The notes under the pieces: model-generated | Databases searched by the model: none | What the model saw: the letters and a program-made list of their open reading frames with translations, nothing else | What the model was told of the DNA's origin: nothing | Position numbers and translations under genes: made by a program | DNA from: Azospirillum brasilense | Lineage (GTDB): Bacteria; Pseudomonadota; Alphaproteobacteria; Azospirillales; Azospirillaceae | Reading direction: 5' to 3' | Assembly (NCBI RefSeq): GCF_001315015.1 | Contig: NZ_CP012914.1 | Location: 806,001-870,000, forward strand | Length of the DNA: 64,000 nt | In this document: positions 32,717-42,124 of the stretch, one piece after another | Position numbering within the stretch: position 1 is the stretch's first letter | Layout: each line of letters starts with the position of its first letter

Positions 32717-35056
32717 ATGTCCGATCCCTACGCCTACGACGATCCGCTGGGCCATGATCCCCTCAGCCACGCGGGCGCCCCGGCCCCCGCGCCGGCGCAG
32801 CGTTTCGCCTATCTGGACGGGCTGAACCCCGTGCAGCGCGAGGCGGTCGAGGCCATGGACGGCCCGGTTCTGGTGCTGGCCGGCGCCGGAACGGGCAAGA
32901 CGCGGGTGCTGACGACGCGGCTGGCCCATCTGCTGATGACGCGCCGCGCCGCCGCCTTCCAGATCCTGGCGGTGACCTTCACCAACAAGGCCGCCCGCGA
33001 GATGCGCGAGCGCGTCGCCCATCTGGTCGGGATCGAGCCGGAAGGCTGGTGGCTGGGCACCTTCCACGCCCTGGCCGCGCGCATCCTGCGCCGCCACGCC
33101 GAGCTGGTGGGGCTGAAGTCCAACTTCACCATCCTCGACACCGACGACCAGATCCGCCTGATCAAGCAGCTTCTGGAGGCGGCGAACGTCGATTCCAAGA
33201 AGTGGCCGGCGCGGCAGGTGCTGGGCGTGATCGAGCGCTGGAAGGACCGCGGCCTGACCCCGGACCGGCTGAACGAGGGCGACGGCGGCGACGTGGCCGG
33301 CGGGCGCGTGGTGGCGCTCTACCGCGCCTACCAGGAGCGGCTGCGCACGCTGAACGCCTGCGACTTCGGCGACCTCCTGCTGCACAACATCACGCTGTTC
33401 CAGAAGCACCCCGACGTGCTGGCGGAATACCACCGCAAGTTCAAGTACATCCTGGTGGACGAGTATCAGGACACCAACGTCGCCCAGTATCTGTGGCTGC
33501 GCATCCTCTCGCAGGCCCATAAGAACATCTGCTGCGTCGGCGACGAGGACCAATCGATCTACGCCTGGCGCGGCGCCGAGATCGGCAACATCCTGCGCTT
33601 CGAGGCCGACTTCCCCGGCGCCACGGTGGTCAAGCTGGAGCAGAACTACCGCTCCACCGGGCACATCCTGTCCGCGGCCTCCGGCCTGATCGCCAACAAC
33701 AAGGGACGGCTCGGCAAGACGCTGTGGACGCAGGCGGACGGCGGCGAGCCGGTGCGCGTGCGCGGCGTCTGGGACGGCGAGGAGGAGGCCCGCTGGGTCG
33801 GCGACGAGATCGAGGCGCTGCAGCGCCAGGGCGTGTCGCTCGCCCAGATCGCCGTGCTGGTCCGCGCCGGCTTCCAGACCCGCGAGTTCGAGGAGCGCTT
33901 CATCACGCTGGGCCTGCCCTATCGGGTGATCGGCGGCCCGCGCTTCTACGAGCGGCAGGAGATCCGCGACGCGATGGCCTATCTGCGCGTCGTCAACTCG
34001 CCCGACGACGATCTGGCCTTCGAGCGCATCGTCAACGTGCCCAAGCGCGGCGTCGGCCCGGCGGCCCTGCAATGCCTCTATCAGGCGGCGCGCTCGCGCG
34101 GGATGCCGCTGACCGAGGCGGGCTGGGCACTGACCGAGACGGACGAGCTGAAGCCCAAGGTGCGCGGCGTGATGCGCAACCTGCTGCAGGACTTCTTCCG
34201 CTGGCGCACCCTGTCGGCGACCATGCCGCACACCGAACTGGCCCGGATGATCCTGGACGAGTCCGGCTACACCCGCATGTGGCAGGAGGACAAGACGCCC
34301 GAGGCGCCGGGCCGGCTGGAGAACCTGAAGGAACTCATCACCGCCATGGCGGAGTTCGAGAACCTGTCGGGCTTCCTGGAGCATGTCGCGCTGGTCATGG
34401 AGAACGCCGAGGCCGCGGGCGTCGATCAGGTCACGGTGATGACCCTGCACGGCGCCAAGGGGCTGGAGTTCGACATGGTCTTCCTGCCCGGCTGGGAGGA
34501 GGGGGTGTTCCCCAACCAGCGCGCGCTGGACGAGACCGGCATCGCCGGGCTGGAGGAGGAGCGCCGCCTCGCCTATGTCGGTCTGACGCGGGCGCGCAAG
34601 CGGGCCTACATCAGCCACGCCGCCAACCGGCGGCTCTACGGCAACTGGGTCAGCGCCATCCCCTCGCGCTTCGTGGAGGAGATCCCCGGCGGCGATGTCG
34701 AGGCGGAGGCGGCGAGCGGCCTCTATCCGGGCGGCAACGCTGGCGGGGGATTTGGCGGGGGAGGGAGCTTCCGCGACTCGTCGAGCTACGCCGCCTTCCG
34801 CGCCGGCCAGCAGGCGGCGGGCCGGCAGCAGCCCCCGTCGCCGCGCACCATCACGCTGGACAGCGGGTCCTATCAGGTCGCCCCGCGCGCCCGTCCCAAC
34901 GCGCCCTTCCCGAAGGGTGCGCGGGTGTTCCACCAGAAGTTCGGATACGGCACCGTCACGGCGGTCGACCAGGACAAGCTGGAGATCGACTTCGACCAGG
35001 CCGGCAGCAAGAAGGTGATGGACAGCTTCGTGGTGCCGGCGGAGAAGGCGGGCTGA
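32717..35056 (+). CDS. uvrD: ATP-dependent DNA helicase UvrD/PcrA
   Basis: A 779-residue superfamily 1A helicase that unwinds DNA in nucleotide excision and mismatch repair. Motifs: I GAGTGKT; Ia TFTNKAAREM; II VDEYQDTN; III GDEDQSIYAWRGA; IV LEQNYRS; V TLHGAKGLEFDMVFLPGWEEG; VI YVGLTRARKRAYIS. A 60-residue glycine/serine-rich linker leads to a C-terminal Tudor-like domain (VFHQKFGYGTVTAVDQDKLEIDF), which in PcrA/UvrD contacts RNA polymerase. The N-terminus has about 30 residues of low-complexity sequence before QREAVEAMDGPVLVLAGAGT. ATG 32717 is the natural start. The upstream 562 bases hold no gene. Confidence 0.94.
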   Translation: MSDPYAYDDPLGHDPLSHAGAPAPAPAQRFAYLDGLNPVQREAVEAMDGPVLVLAGAGTGKTRVLTTRLAHLLMTRRAAAFQILAVTFTNKAAREMRERVAHLVGIEPEGWWLGTFHALAARILRRHAELVGLKSNFTILDTDDQIRLIKQLLEAANVDSKKWPARQVLGVIERWKDRGLTPDRLNEGDGGDVAGGRVVALYRAYQERLRTLNACDFGDLLLHNITLFQKHPDVLAEYHRKFKYILVDEYQDTNVAQYLWLRILSQAHKNICCVGDEDQSIYAWRGAEIGNILRFEADFPGATVVKLEQNYRSTGHILSAASGLIANNKGRLGKTLWTQADGGEPVRVRGVWDGEEEARWVGDEIEALQRQGVSLAQIAVLVRAGFQTREFEERFITLGLPYRVIGGPRFYERQEIRDAMAYLRVVNSPDDDLAFERIVNVPKRGVGPAALQCLYQAARSRGMPLTEAGWALTETDELKPKVRGVMRNLLQDFFRWRTLSATMPHTELARMILDESGYTRMWQEDKTPEAPGRLENLKELITAMAEFENLSGFLEHVALVMENAEAAGVDQVTVMTLHGAKGLEFDMVFLPGWEEGVFPNQRALDETGIAGLEEERRLAYVGLTRARKRAYISHAANRRLYGNWVSAIPSRFVEEIPGGDVEAEAASGLYPGGNAGGGFGGGGSFRDSSSYAAFRAGQQAAGRQQPPSPRTITLDSGSYQVAPRARPNAPFPKGARVFHQKFGYGTVTAVDQDKLEIDFDQAGSKKVMDSFVVPAEKAG

Positions 35057-35204
35057 GGATCAGGGGGCGCTGAAGGCAGGGTGACCGATTGCCGCAGCGC
35101 TCCGCCGGGGTGACGATCGTCACAGGTCGGGCGTCCGGGTTCGGCTACTGGTTGTGCACAGACATCGTGCCCACAGCCGCCCCAACAGCCACGGAACCCG
35201 CCCA

Positions 35205-36401
35205 GTGTTCGGCAAGAGCAGCACCGCGTTCGAGGTCCAGATCCGCCGCGAGGGTCGCTGGACCATCGAGGGGACTTACGACGACGAGCGCCGGGCCCTG
35301 GCCTCCGCCCGCAGTTGGCTGGCGGTCAGCGGGGTGGAGGAGGTCAAGGCTCTCAAGTTCCGCTCGCTGGCCGGGCTGTCGCTGGAGACGGTGATCTTCC
35401 AGAAGGCCGTTCCGGTGGTGAAGGACAAGCCCATGGCGCTGGGCGGCACGGCGGAGGGCGCGCCCTACTGCACAGCCCCCGGCGATCTCTATGGGTTCGA
35501 GTCACGGGTGGTCACCGGCCGGCTGCTGCGCCCCTTCCTCGACAAGTTCCGCATCACCCCGACCGAGCTTCTCCACAGTTGGACCTACCTGCGCAAGCTC
35601 GACGAGCAGGGTCTCCTGCTGGGCGCGGCGCTCCAGGCGGTGGCCCGCCACCACGCGGACCGCCACGGCGTCGCCGTGCCGGCGCGGGCGCGCGAGCTGC
35701 GGGCCTTCGCCGACGCGGTGATGGCGCGCGCCCGCGACTTCCAGGGGGAGCGCAAGGCCCTGCCGGCCTTCGATCCCGCCGACCTGTCCCGGTCCAGCCG
35801 GGTCCTCGCCGCCGCGGTGGGGGAGGAGAGGCACGACTTCGCCTTTCTCAGCCAGCTCACCATCCATCTGGCCGACCGCAATTCGCTGGCGGGCAAGCTG
35901 GAGATGCTGCTCGACCTGATCGGGCCGGACGTGGAGCCGCGGCACCTCGCTTCGCTCGACGGGGTGATGGCCGACGCGCTGGGCTCCGCCGAGCTGGTGA
36001 AGGAGCTTCTCGGCGCGCAGCCGAACCTCGCCCTGGGGCTGTGCGCCCTGGCCGACCTGATCCTGGGCCGCGACCCGCAGCCGAAGAGCGAGCCGGTCAG
36101 CCCTTTGTTGGCCCACATCGGCGCGCTGATCGTCCAGGGGCGCGCGCCGTGCTGCCGCGCCGTCCTGCTGGAGCGCATCCAGCAATCGCTGAACGGCACC
36201 CAGCCGCTCGACCGCCGCGACCCGAAGAAGGAGGCGCTGCTGGCCGACCACCTCGCCACCCATCTGCGCGATCCGCAGGGGCGCCTGCTCGGCGGCGCCG
36301 AGGTGCAGAAGGCGCTGGCCCGCCGCCTGATCCGCCACCGTCAGGCGATCCTGCGCGAGCAGGGGATGCACGACATCGCGGACCGGCTGTCGGGGCGGTG
36401 A
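35205..36401 (+). CDS. 398-residue protein of unknown function
   Basis: No family is recognised. The first 60 residues form a small alpha/beta unit (AFEVQIRREGRWTIEGTYDDERRALASARSWL). The rest is helical and Leu/Ala/Asp-rich, with a basic C-terminus (RRLIRHRQAILREQG). No signal peptide, membrane segment or catalytic motif is evident, so it is probably cytoplasmic. GTG 35205 is chosen because the residues upstream (from GTG 35154) are histidine/arginine/proline-rich and look non-coding. It follows uvrD by 148 bases on the same strand and may be cotranscribed. Confidence 0.65.
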   Translation: MFGKSSTAFEVQIRREGRWTIEGTYDDERRALASARSWLAVSGVEEVKALKFRSLAGLSLETVIFQKAVPVVKDKPMALGGTAEGAPYCTAPGDLYGFESRVVTGRLLRPFLDKFRITPTELLHSWTYLRKLDEQGLLLGAALQAVARHHADRHGVAVPARARELRAFADAVMARARDFQGERKALPAFDPADLSRSSRVLAAAVGEERHDFAFLSQLTIHLADRNSLAGKLEMLLDLIGPDVEPRHLASLDGVMADALGSAELVKELLGAQPNLALGLCALADLILGRDPQPKSEPVSPLLAHIGALIVQGRAPCCRAVLLERIQQSLNGTQPLDRRDPKKEALLADHLATHLRDPQGRLLGGAEVQKALARRLIRHRQAILREQGMHDIADRLSGR

Positions 36402-36417
36402 CTCCGCCGGCTTCGCC

Positions 36418-37557
36418 TCACGGCGCCGGCGGCGACCAGGGCAGCTCCGTCATCGGCTTGTCCCGCCGCAGTGCTTCGTAGATCTCCATGCCCTTCCCGC
36501 GGTCCGTCTCGCACAGCATCATGAGCACGTCGGAGTCGGCGCTGGCCGACGTGCAGATCTTCGAATCCTGGGTGCAGGTCGGCCGCGGGTGCGGAGCCAG
36601 CCAATATCCGGGTTGAGCCTTCCGCGCCGCCTCCCAAAAGGCCGTCGTCAGCTTGGCGCTTTCCGCCTCGCTGCCGTCGTTGCGCACCGTGAACAGTGGC
36701 GAGTGCACGCTGCTCGAGAACAGGCCCGAACCGGTCATCTGGGCCACGCAGAAGCGCTCCCGCACCGGCGCGGCCGGCAGGACCGGCGCATCGGCGTACA
36801 CAGCACCCGGCGGCAGCGCCGGGGTGTCGCTGATGATGGGGCCGACGATCAGCTCGCGCGGCTCGCGGGCGCGCCACAGCTTGACCAGCACGCTCTGCCC
36901 GCTGGGCACCGCGCCCAGAACACGGCGCATCTGCATCACATCACCCACCGCGACGCCACGCACCTCCAGGATCACGTCGCCGCCGCGGATGCCCGACAGC
37001 TCGGCTGCCTTGCCCGGTGCCAGTGCCGTCACCACCAGGCCGCGCGGCGACTCCAGCCCCAAGGCCTGCGCCAGTTGGGCGGTCAACGGGCCCACAGCCG
37101 CTCCCATCGCTCCCTGCGGTTCGCTCGCCGGTGCCACGGCGGGACCGGCCGTGCCGGCCACCGCTCCGCCGATGCCATTGGGGCCGGTGGTGACGGTCGC
37201 CGCCGGTGCGGAGCCCGCACCCGCCACCGCGCCGCCACCCGCCGCGCAGCGCTGCTCCGCCATGACTTGACGCACCGCCTTGATGTTGACCACCACCGCT
37301 TCGCGGTACGCCGGGTCCACCGTGGGCAGTTGGTCGATGTACCCTTTCTGGAGCGACGCCAGGGCTTGGCAGCCCGTGCCCCGGTAGGAGGGGACCATAT
37401 CGGCCACCAGCGATGCTTCCGACGGCATGCTCGCCGCGTTCATCGCTCCGATCGCCAGCCCGGCGGGATCGAGCGCGCAGCCCAACAGCATTGCCGCTCC
37501 CGAAGACGCCGCCAACGCCGCCATCCATGCCCTGGCCGCTTTGCAAACGCGCTGCAT
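36418..37557 (-). CDS. PDZ-domain lipoprotein
   Basis: A 379-residue protein. The N-terminus is a type II signal peptide: a basic start, a hydrophobic stretch, then the lipobox LLGC with Cys at about residue 26. Residues about 30-130 include a helical region with a pair of cysteines (GTGCQALASLQ and QRCAAGGG). A PDZ-like domain lies at about 150-240 (AQALGLESPRGLVVTALAPGKAAELSGIRGGDVILEVRGVAVGDVMQMRRVLG), the form found in DegP-like proteases. The C-terminal 130 residues contain FCVAQMTGSGLFSS and several Cys. It is likely anchored in the outer or inner membrane facing the periplasm, possibly binding partners through the PDZ. No protease domain is present. Confidence 0.75.
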   Translation of the reverse strand: MQRVCKAARAWMAALAASSGAAMLLGCALDPAGLAIGAMNAASMPSEASLVADMVPSYRGTGCQALASLQKGYIDQLPTVDPAYREAVVVNIKAVRQVMAEQRCAAGGGAVAGAGSAPAATVTTGPNGIGGAVAGTAGPAVAPASEPQGAMGAAVGPLTAQLAQALGLESPRGLVVTALAPGKAAELSGIRGGDVILEVRGVAVGDVMQMRRVLGAVPSGQSVLVKLWRAREPRELIVGPIISDTPALPPGAVYADAPVLPAAPVRERFCVAQMTGSGLFSSSVHSPLFTVRNDGSEAESAKLTTAFWEAARKAQPGYWLAPHPRPTCTQDSKICTSASADSDVLMMLCETDRGKGMEIYEALRRDKPMTELPWSPPAP

Positions 37558-37796
37558 CAAGCCCGTCTCCCCCGTGTCGCTCTTGCGGAACCCTTGATCC
37601 GCTGATCTCCGGGTGCAGTGTGCCCGCTCAAAAGTGGTAAGAAAAGCGGCGGCGAGCCTGTGCCGCGCTTCCATCGGCCAAAACGTCGCAGGCTGCGGTC
37701 GACCCAGCCCGGCCACAGGAAATCTTTGTGTCTCCGCGTCTCTGTGGTTAAGTCTCCCACCAGACAACGACCACCCCATCATCGGCGACCTTCCCC

Positions 37797-38711
37797 ATGT
37801 CCTCCTCCAAGCTCTGGCGCATCGCGCTCGTCATTCCCGAAGCCCACGCCCCCGCGTTCGCCGAGGCGATTGGCGATCACGCCGACGCGGTGTCCACCTT
37901 CGAGTTGGAGGAGCACGGCGACTGGCTGGTCGAGGCGACGGTCTACGGGCAGCCGGACGAGCCGCGGCTGAACGCCCGCGTCGCCGTTCTGGCCGAGGCC
38001 ATGGGCATTCCCGAGCCGAAGCTGATCGTCGAGGAACTGCCCCTCATCGACTGGGTGTCGCACAGCTATCAGGGCTTCCCGCCGATCCAGGCCGGGCGCT
38101 TCTTCGTCCACGGTTCCCACCATGAGGGGATTGTCCCGGCGGGCAGCATCCCGCTGCTGGTCGACGCCGCCACCGCCTTCGGCACCGGCGAGCACGGCTC
38201 GACCAAGGGTTGCCTGATGGCGCTGGACCGGCTGGCCCGACGGATGAGCCTGCCGCGCGCCGGGCGGGGCGGGGCGCTCGACATGGGTTGCGGTTCGGGC
38301 ATCCTGGCGCTGGCGGTGACCAAGCGCTGGCGGGTGCCCGTCACCGCCGTGGACATCGACCCGGAGGCGGTGCGCGTCACCCGCGTCAACGCCGCCCTCA
38401 ACGGGGTGAAGGCGCGCATCCGCTCGCAGGGCGGCGACGGCTACCACACCGCCATCGTGGGCAAGCACAAGCCCTACCGCCTGATCACCGCCAACATCCT
38501 GGCCCGCCCGCTGGCCCGCATGGCGCCGAAACTGAAGCGCCATCTGCAGCGCGGCGGCGTGGCCGTTCTGGCCGGCCTGCTGAACCGGCAGGAGCGCCAC
38601 GTCATCCAGGCGCACCGCACCCAGGGCCTGCATCTGGTCGCGCGCATCCCGGTCGGCGAATGGACCACCCTTGTGGTGAAGCGCCCGAAGCGGAAGGCCG
38701 TAAAGGGCTGA
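37797..38711 (+). CDS. prmA: ribosomal protein L11 methyltransferase
   Basis: A 304-residue SAM-dependent methyltransferase that trimethylates ribosomal protein L11. The N-terminal substrate-binding domain (about 1-105) is followed by AATAFGTGEHGSTKGCL, the glycine-rich SAM motif GALDMGCGSGILALA, VTAVDIDPEAVRVTRVNAALN, and the NPPY-equivalent LITANILARPLARMAP. The C-terminus ends VVKRPKRKAVKG. Length and motif order match PrmA. It is transcribed alone or with the TerB-like gene 67 bases downstream. The preceding intergenic stretch contains a TTTGTGTCTCCGCGTCTCTG run. Confidence 0.93.
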   Translation: MSSSKLWRIALVIPEAHAPAFAEAIGDHADAVSTFELEEHGDWLVEATVYGQPDEPRLNARVAVLAEAMGIPEPKLIVEELPLIDWVSHSYQGFPPIQAGRFFVHGSHHEGIVPAGSIPLLVDAATAFGTGEHGSTKGCLMALDRLARRMSLPRAGRGGALDMGCGSGILALAVTKRWRVPVTAVDIDPEAVRVTRVNAALNGVKARIRSQGGDGYHTAIVGKHKPYRLITANILARPLARMAPKLKRHLQRGGVAVLAGLLNRQERHVIQAHRTQGLHLVARIPVGEWTTLVVKRPKRKAVKG

Positions 38712-38778
38712 GGCCCCTGGATTTCGGTCCTCCCGTCGCCAATGTCTTCCGGACATATGGACGACCCGCGGAGGACCG

Positions 38779-39240
38779 ATGCTGAACCGGATCAGGGCGC
38801 TGTTCCAGGAGAACGACCCCGGCGACGACCGCCACAGGCTGGAGGCCGCCGCCGCCGCCCTTCTGGTCGAGGCCGCACGCACCGACAACACCATTTCCCA
38901 GGCGGAGCGCGAGCGCATCCTCGACGTCACCCGCCGCCACTTCCACCTGAGCGAGGAGGAGGCGCAGGACCTGCTGTCCGCCGCCGTGTTCGACACGGAG
39001 GGAGCCTCCCCCTACTACCGCTACGTCACGGTGATCAACGACCATTGCCCTCCGGACAAGCGGCTGTGGATCATCGAGATGCTGTGGGAGGTGGCCTACG
39101 CCGACGGCGAGTTGAACGACCTGGAAGCCAATCTGCTGCGCCGCATCGGCGGCCTGCTGCATGTGCCCGACGTCGATCGCGGCCTCGCCCGCAAGCGCGT
39201 CCTGGAGCGGCTGGGCCTGCCCGACGATTCGGGGCTGTAG
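38779..39240 (+). CDS. TerB-like protein
   Basis: A 153-residue helical protein of the TerB (tellurite resistance/DjlA-like) family. Typical features are AAAALLVEAARTDNTISQAERERILDVTRRHF, then YYRYVTVINDHCPPDKRLWIIEMLWEVAYADGELNDLEANLLRRIGGLL. The conserved acidic residues around ADGELNDLE form a metal-binding site in the family. No other ter genes are near, so a role in tellurite resistance is not supported; most such proteins are of unknown function. GGAGGACCG lies directly before ATG 38779. Confidence 0.82.
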   Translation: MLNRIRALFQENDPGDDRHRLEAAAAALLVEAARTDNTISQAERERILDVTRRHFHLSEEEAQDLLSAAVFDTEGASPYYRYVTVINDHCPPDKRLWIIEMLWEVAYADGELNDLEANLLRRIGGLLHVPDVDRGLARKRVLERLGLPDDSGL

Positions 39241-39349
39241 GGCGTCCCGCCGGGGCCTTCGCGCGGCTATGCCCTTTCCCGCGCTTGCGCGGTGGGGCGT
39301 CCCTGCCTAGCCTGTCGCGGACGGCTTCACCGGATGAGGATCAGCCCCC

Positions 39350-41380
39350 GTGTCCAGCGCTTACCGCGGCGACGAAACCCTGGCGCAGCTCTTGGCCCAG
39401 GCGGGCCTGCCCCACACCCCCGCGGACATCCGCAGCCTCGTCGCCGGGGTGCTCGCCGCGCCGGAGGGGGAGGACCCCGACGGCTGGATGGTCCTGGTCG
39501 GGGCGCGGCTTCCGGAAGATCTCGCCGGGCAGCTCCGCGCCCTGAAGGCCGAGCTTGCCGATGGACGCGTCGCTGGGGCGCCGGATTACGCCGCCCGCAT
39601 CGCCGCCCTGCGCGGCGTCCTGGCGCACGCCGACCTCGATGGCTTCATCGTGCCGCGCGGCGACGAGCATCAGGGCGAGTATGTGCCGCCGCGCGCCCAG
39701 CGCCTCGCCTGGCTGACCGGCTTCACCGGATCGGCGGGCCACGCCGTGGTGGGGCGCCAGCGCGCCGCCGTCTTCGTGGACGGGCGCTACACCCTCCAGG
39801 TCAAGACGGAAGTGTCGGGCGACCTCTACGAATACCGGCATCTGGTCGACGATCCGCTGACCGAGTGGGTGGGGGAGGCGCTGCCGCAGGGCGGACGGCT
39901 CGGCTACGACCCGTGGCTGCACACCGCCGGCTGGGTGGAGCGCACCCGCCAGCAGATGGAGCGCATCGGCCTGTCGCTGGTGCCTTGCCCGGAAAACCCG
40001 GTGGACCGCGTGTGGACGGACCAGCCGCCGCCCCCGCTGGCCCCGGTGGTTGCCCAAGATCTCGTCTTCGCCGGGGACAGCCCCGCCGACAAGCGCGCCC
40101 GCATCGCCGGTGACCTGGCGCGCAACGGCATCGGCGCCGTGGTGCTGACCCAGCCCGATTCCATCGCGTGGCTGCTCAACCTGCGCGGGGCGGACGTGCC
40201 CTGCACCCCGCTGCCGCTGTCCTTCGCGATCCTGAAGGACGACACGCAGGTGGACCTGTTCATCGACCGCCGCAAGCTGGCGCCGGGCGTCGAGGCCCAT
40301 CTCGGCAACCAGGTCGCCGTGCGCGACCCGGACGAGCTGGGCGCCGCGCTCGACGGGCTGGGCCGTGCAGGGCGCAAGGTGATGGCCGACCCGGCGAGCA
40401 CCTCGGCCTGGATCTTCGACCGGCTGCACATGGCCGGCGCCAAGCTGGAGCGCGACCCCGACCCCTGCGCCCTGCCCAAGGCCTGCAAGAACGATGCGGA
40501 GCTGGCCGGCACCCGCGCCGCTCACATCCGCGACGGCGCGGCGCTCGTACGCTTCCTGCACTGGCTGTCGCAGGAGGCGCCGTCGGGCACCGTGACAGAG
40601 ATCGCGGCGGCGGACCGGCTGCTGGCCTTCCGCCGCGCCAACGACCGTTTCCGCGGCCTCAGCTTCGACACCATCGCCGGGGCTGGGCCGAACGGCGCCA
40701 TCGTCCATTACCGGGTTTCGGAAGCGACCGACCGCCGGCTGGAGCCGGGCACCCTGTTCCTGCTGGACAGCGGCGCCCAGTATCAGGACGGCACCACCGA
40801 CGTGACGCGCACCATCGCCATCGGCGCGCCGACCCCGGAGATGCGCGAGCGCTTCACGCTGGTCCTCAAGGGCCACATCGCCGTCAGCACGGCCCGCTTC
40901 CCGCGCGGCACCACCGGGTCGCAGCTCGACGCGCTGGCGCGCCTGCCGCTGTGGTCGCTGGGACTAGACTATGACCACGGCACCGGCCACGGGGTGGGCA
41001 GCTACCTGTCGGTGCACGAGGGGCCGCAGCGGATCTCGAAGGTGCCGAACAGCGTGGCGCTGCAGCCCGGCATGATCCTGTCCAACGAGCCCGGCTACTA
41101 CAAGACCGGCGCCTACGGCATCCGCATCGAGAACCTGATCGTCGTCCAGCCGCTCGACCTGCCCATGGCCGAGCGGCCCATGCTGGGGTTCGAGGTGCTG
41201 ACCCTGGCCCCCATCGACCGCAATCTGGTCGAGCCGGCGCTGCTGACCCAGGCGGAGATCGCTTGGCTGAACGCCTACCACACCCAGGTGCGCGAGGCGC
41301 TGGAGCCTCGGCTCGCGGGTGACGGGGAGGTCGAAGTGTCGCATTGGTTGAGACAGGCGACATCGCCGATCATCGTCTGA
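39350..41380 (+). CDS. aminopeptidase P family metallopeptidase (M24) with N-terminal extension
   Basis: A 676-residue protein; the family core is about 590-600 residues. Residues 1-85 are a head with LAQLLAQAGLPHTPADIRSLVAGVL, not part of the standard aminopeptidase P domains. Two creatinase-N-like domains follow (about 90-230 and 240-400), then the M24 catalytic domain with metal ligands visible: LLDSGAQYQDGTTDVTRT, GTGHGVGSYLSVHEGP, LSNEPGYYKTGAYGIRIENL. The enzyme removes N-terminal residues before proline. GTG 39350 is preceded by GATGAGGATC. A later start would cut into the head. The 110-base gap before it and the 366-base gap after it hold no gene. Confidence 0.9.
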   Translation: MSSAYRGDETLAQLLAQAGLPHTPADIRSLVAGVLAAPEGEDPDGWMVLVGARLPEDLAGQLRALKAELADGRVAGAPDYAARIAALRGVLAHADLDGFIVPRGDEHQGEYVPPRAQRLAWLTGFTGSAGHAVVGRQRAAVFVDGRYTLQVKTEVSGDLYEYRHLVDDPLTEWVGEALPQGGRLGYDPWLHTAGWVERTRQQMERIGLSLVPCPENPVDRVWTDQPPPPLAPVVAQDLVFAGDSPADKRARIAGDLARNGIGAVVLTQPDSIAWLLNLRGADVPCTPLPLSFAILKDDTQVDLFIDRRKLAPGVEAHLGNQVAVRDPDELGAALDGLGRAGRKVMADPASTSAWIFDRLHMAGAKLERDPDPCALPKACKNDAELAGTRAAHIRDGAALVRFLHWLSQEAPSGTVTEIAAADRLLAFRRANDRFRGLSFDTIAGAGPNGAIVHYRVSEATDRRLEPGTLFLLDSGAQYQDGTTDVTRTIAIGAPTPEMRERFTLVLKGHIAVSTARFPRGTTGSQLDALARLPLWSLGLDYDHGTGHGVGSYLSVHEGPQRISKVPNSVALQPGMILSNEPGYYKTGAYGIRIENLIVVQPLDLPMAERPMLGFEVLTLAPIDRNLVEPALLTQAEIAWLNAYHTQVREALEPRLAGDGEVEVSHWLRQATSPIIV

Positions 41381-41746
41381 GGGAAATGGCCTAGGGTGGA
41401 CCATGCCGGCGAACAGGGGCGTATGGAGCGAGAATCAGCCCGTGCGTTCGCCTGTGAAATCTGGCAAGGTCCCCACCCGACGCAGGGGTATGTCCGTTCG
41501 GACCGCCGCCGGACGCGCGTCCGTGCCTTGGAGCGATGCCTCATCGCGCCGGGGCGCGGCGGAAATTCGGCGGTCTTGGTAACCCGATATTTACGGGCGT
41601 ACGTCACTGTGGCCGTGAGGGATGACTTTTCGGCAGACTTAAGGCATCACAGTCGGACCAGACCGACCTCGGCGCACGCCATGCAGCGCCGGGCGGGCTG
41701 AACGCCGGGCCGGGGCCTAGCAACGGAAGAATGCGGAGACGCGTAG
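41381..41746. other. 366-bp region upstream of the cheY operon
   Basis: No supported gene. Overlapping frames on both strands are arginine-rich and not protein-like. It should hold the cheY promoter, but no flagellar-type (sigma-28 or sigma-54) or CtrA-type sequence stands out to the eye. Confidence 0.5.
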
Positions 41747-42112
41747 ATGAAGATCCTTGTCGTCGATGACTACGCCACCATGCGGCGCATCGTGCGGAAC
41801 CTCCTGACCCAGATCGGCTACACGGACATCGACGAGGCCGGCGACGGCGTCTCGGCCCTGCAGAAGCTGCGCGAGAGCAAGTTCGGCCTCATCATTTCCG
41901 ACTGGAACATGGAGCCGATGACCGGCCTGCAGCTCCTGAAGGAGATCCGCGCCGACGCCAAGCTCGCCTCGACCCCCTTCATCATGGTCACCGCCGAGAG
42001 CAAGACCGAGAACGTGATCGCCGCCAAGCAGGCCGGTGTGAACAACTACATCGTCAAGCCTTTCAACGCCGATACCCTGAAGCAGAAGATCCAGGCCGTC
42101 ATCGGCGGGTAA
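41747..42112 (+). CDS. cheY: CheY-type chemotaxis response regulator
   Basis: A 121-residue single-domain receiver. The acidic pair is at residues 7-8 (ILVVDDYATMRR), the phospho-acceptor Asp at 52 (IISDWNMEPMTG), Thr at 82 (MVTAES) and Lys at 104 (YIVKPF). The sequence is close to the flagellar-motor CheY subgroup. It is the first gene of a three-gene operon with two cheZ-like genes; it ends 12 bases before the next start. No cheA, cheW, receptor or flagellar genes are in the window, so its kinase is elsewhere. GGAGA precedes ATG 41747. Confidence 0.92.
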   Translation: MKILVVDDYATMRRIVRNLLTQIGYTDIDEAGDGVSALQKLRESKFGLIISDWNMEPMTGLQLLKEIRADAKLASTPFIMVTAESKTENVIAAKQAGVNNYIVKPFNADTLKQKIQAVIGG

Positions 42113-42124
42113 GGAGTGGTTGGG

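Noticed and set aside
41396..41701. Plus-strand 101-codon frame upstream of cheY
   Set aside because: Arg-rich with no family resemblance, no ribosome binding site and an opposing open frame on the other strand.
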